Assembly (NCBI GenBank): GCA_012727685.1
Contig: JAAYGO010000137.1
Coordinates: forward strand, 1-5,445
DNA: 5,445 nt
Origin: Bacillota bacterium
GTDB taxonomy: Bacteria; Bacillota; Dethiobacteria; DTU022
Direction of reading: 5' to 3'
Part shown: positions 5,245 to 5,445 of the stretch, piece after piece
How the letters are laid out: every line of letters starts with the position of its first letter
Numbering within the stretch: position 1 is the first letter of the stretch
Notes under the pieces: generated by a model
Seen by the model: only the letters and a program-made list of their open reading frames with translations
Database searches by the model: none
What the model was told of the DNA's origin: nothing
Translations under genes and position numbers: made by a program

Positions 5245-5320
5245 AAAAAATGGACTATTGAAAAGGAAAATGTTCTACTTATGTAGAAAATAAGCATTTA
5301 GCACCTATTTTCCATTTTTT
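5245..5320. terminator. A/T-rich nested inverted repeats after the MFS gene, possible terminator
   Basis: AAAAAATGGA (5245-5254) is a perfect 10-bp reverse complement of TCCATTTTTT (5311-5320). Inside lie GGAAAAT (5265-5271) with ATTTTCC (5307-5313), GAAAATA (5286-5292) with TATTTTC (5306-5312, ending beside a T-run), and TTCTAC (5273-5278) with GTAGAA (5283-5288). The GAAAATA/TATTTTC hairpin followed by CATTTTTT is the most terminator-like form for + strand transcripts. The stems are weak (A/T-rich) and several exclude one another, so this may instead be a regulatory region for the following gene. Confidence 0.35.
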
Positions 5321-5366
5321 AGACTGGACTAATGTCTGCCGCACCTTGCTCTGTTTAATCCAGAAC

Positions 5367-5372
5367 GGGAGG
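5367..5372 (+). promoter_or_regulatory. Ribosome binding site for the gene starting at GTG 5379
   Basis: GGGAGG lies 6 nt upstream of GTG 5379, a strong Shine-Dalgarno at good spacing. It is the main reason to accept the GTG as a start although only 67 bases of the gene are visible. Confidence 0.65.
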
Positions 5373-5378
5373 TTAGAC

Positions 5379-5445
5379 GTGAATCTAACGAAGGCGATCG
5401 ATTGTACTATCATTAATGGACTGCCTGATGCGTTTGTCTGTCACG
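5379..5445 (+). CDS. N-terminus of a probable PAS-domain signalling/regulatory protein (3' truncated)
   Basis: From GTG 5379 the frame is open to the window edge: 22 full codons reading MNLTKAIDCTIINGLPDAFVCH with GTG read as Met. The '(I/L)-x-x-LPDAFVxH' pattern resembles the start of PAS sensor domains, where a helix leads into the first strand of the fold (commonly continuing into 'R-(I/M)-(I/V)-x-D-x-x-G-x-P-x-D-Y'). Such domains head histidine kinases, diguanylate cyclases and transcription activators. The identification rests on a very short piece and is tentative; the output domain is outside the window. It follows the exporter gene on the same strand after 179 bp of A/T-rich DNA, which suggests its own promoter. 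Confidence 0.5.
   Translation, partial: MNLTKAIDCTIINGLPDAFVCH

Noticed and set aside
5334..5358. Sigma-54 style -24/-12 promoter near TGCCGCACCTTGCT
   Set aside because: The GG of the -24 element is missing and spacing to the GC of the -12 element is wrong.
1..5445. CRISPR array, tRNA, rRNA or insertion sequence
   Set aside because: No regularly spaced repeats, no tRNA cloverleaf or rRNA segment recognised by eye, and no transposase coding or terminal inverted repeats with target duplications.

Overview
The window (about 60% G+C in its coding parts) looks like a chromosomal piece of a Gram-positive anaerobe, most likely a clostridial or Peptococcaceae-type Firmicute. This rests on the GatCAB operon order C-A-B, strong Shine-Dalgarno sites, a zinc-cysteine type GatB, a ferredoxin-type oxidoreductase tail and a PAS-type regulator. 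The taxonomic guess is inference; no rRNA or other decisive marker is present.

Layout, all genes on the + strand: (1) 1-152, the last 49 codons of a protein ending in a 4Fe-4S cluster motif, probably an aldo/keto reductase-type oxidoreductase, followed by a clear Rho-independent terminator at 211-250. (2) 251-662, non-coding, with two copies of a dispersed-repeat relic (355-384 and 426-457) and an extended -10 promoter at 617-625. (3) 663-3862, gatC-gatA-gatB, the tRNA-dependent amidotransferase that converts Glu-tRNA(Gln) and/or Asp-tRNA(Asn) to Gln-tRNA/Asn-tRNA. (4) 3863-4020, a third repeat relic and a perfect 8-bp inverted repeat (GATTGTTC-N11-GAACAATC) that is a candidate operator. (5) 4021-5199, a 12-TM major facilitator superfamily exporter. 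(6) 5200-5378, an A/T-rich stretch with nested inverted repeats. (7) 5379-end, the first 22 codons of a probable PAS-domain protein.

The most interesting observation is in gatA. The reading frame is full and well conserved in its structural parts, but the amidase Ser-cisSer-Lys triad is gone: Lys78 remains, while the cis-Ser position reads Ala150 and the nucleophile position reads Ala174 (GGA instead of GGS). The Gly/Ser-rich signature loop and a C-terminal Asp thought to bind glutamine are also lost. GatB beside it keeps the residues expected for tRNA-linked phosphorylation/transamidation and has all four zinc cysteines. The operon therefore appears to encode a GatCAB whose glutaminase subunit is a pseudoenzyme. 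It could use free ammonia or ammonia from another source, serve as scaffold or regulator, or be a second copy beside a normal GatCAB elsewhere in the genome.
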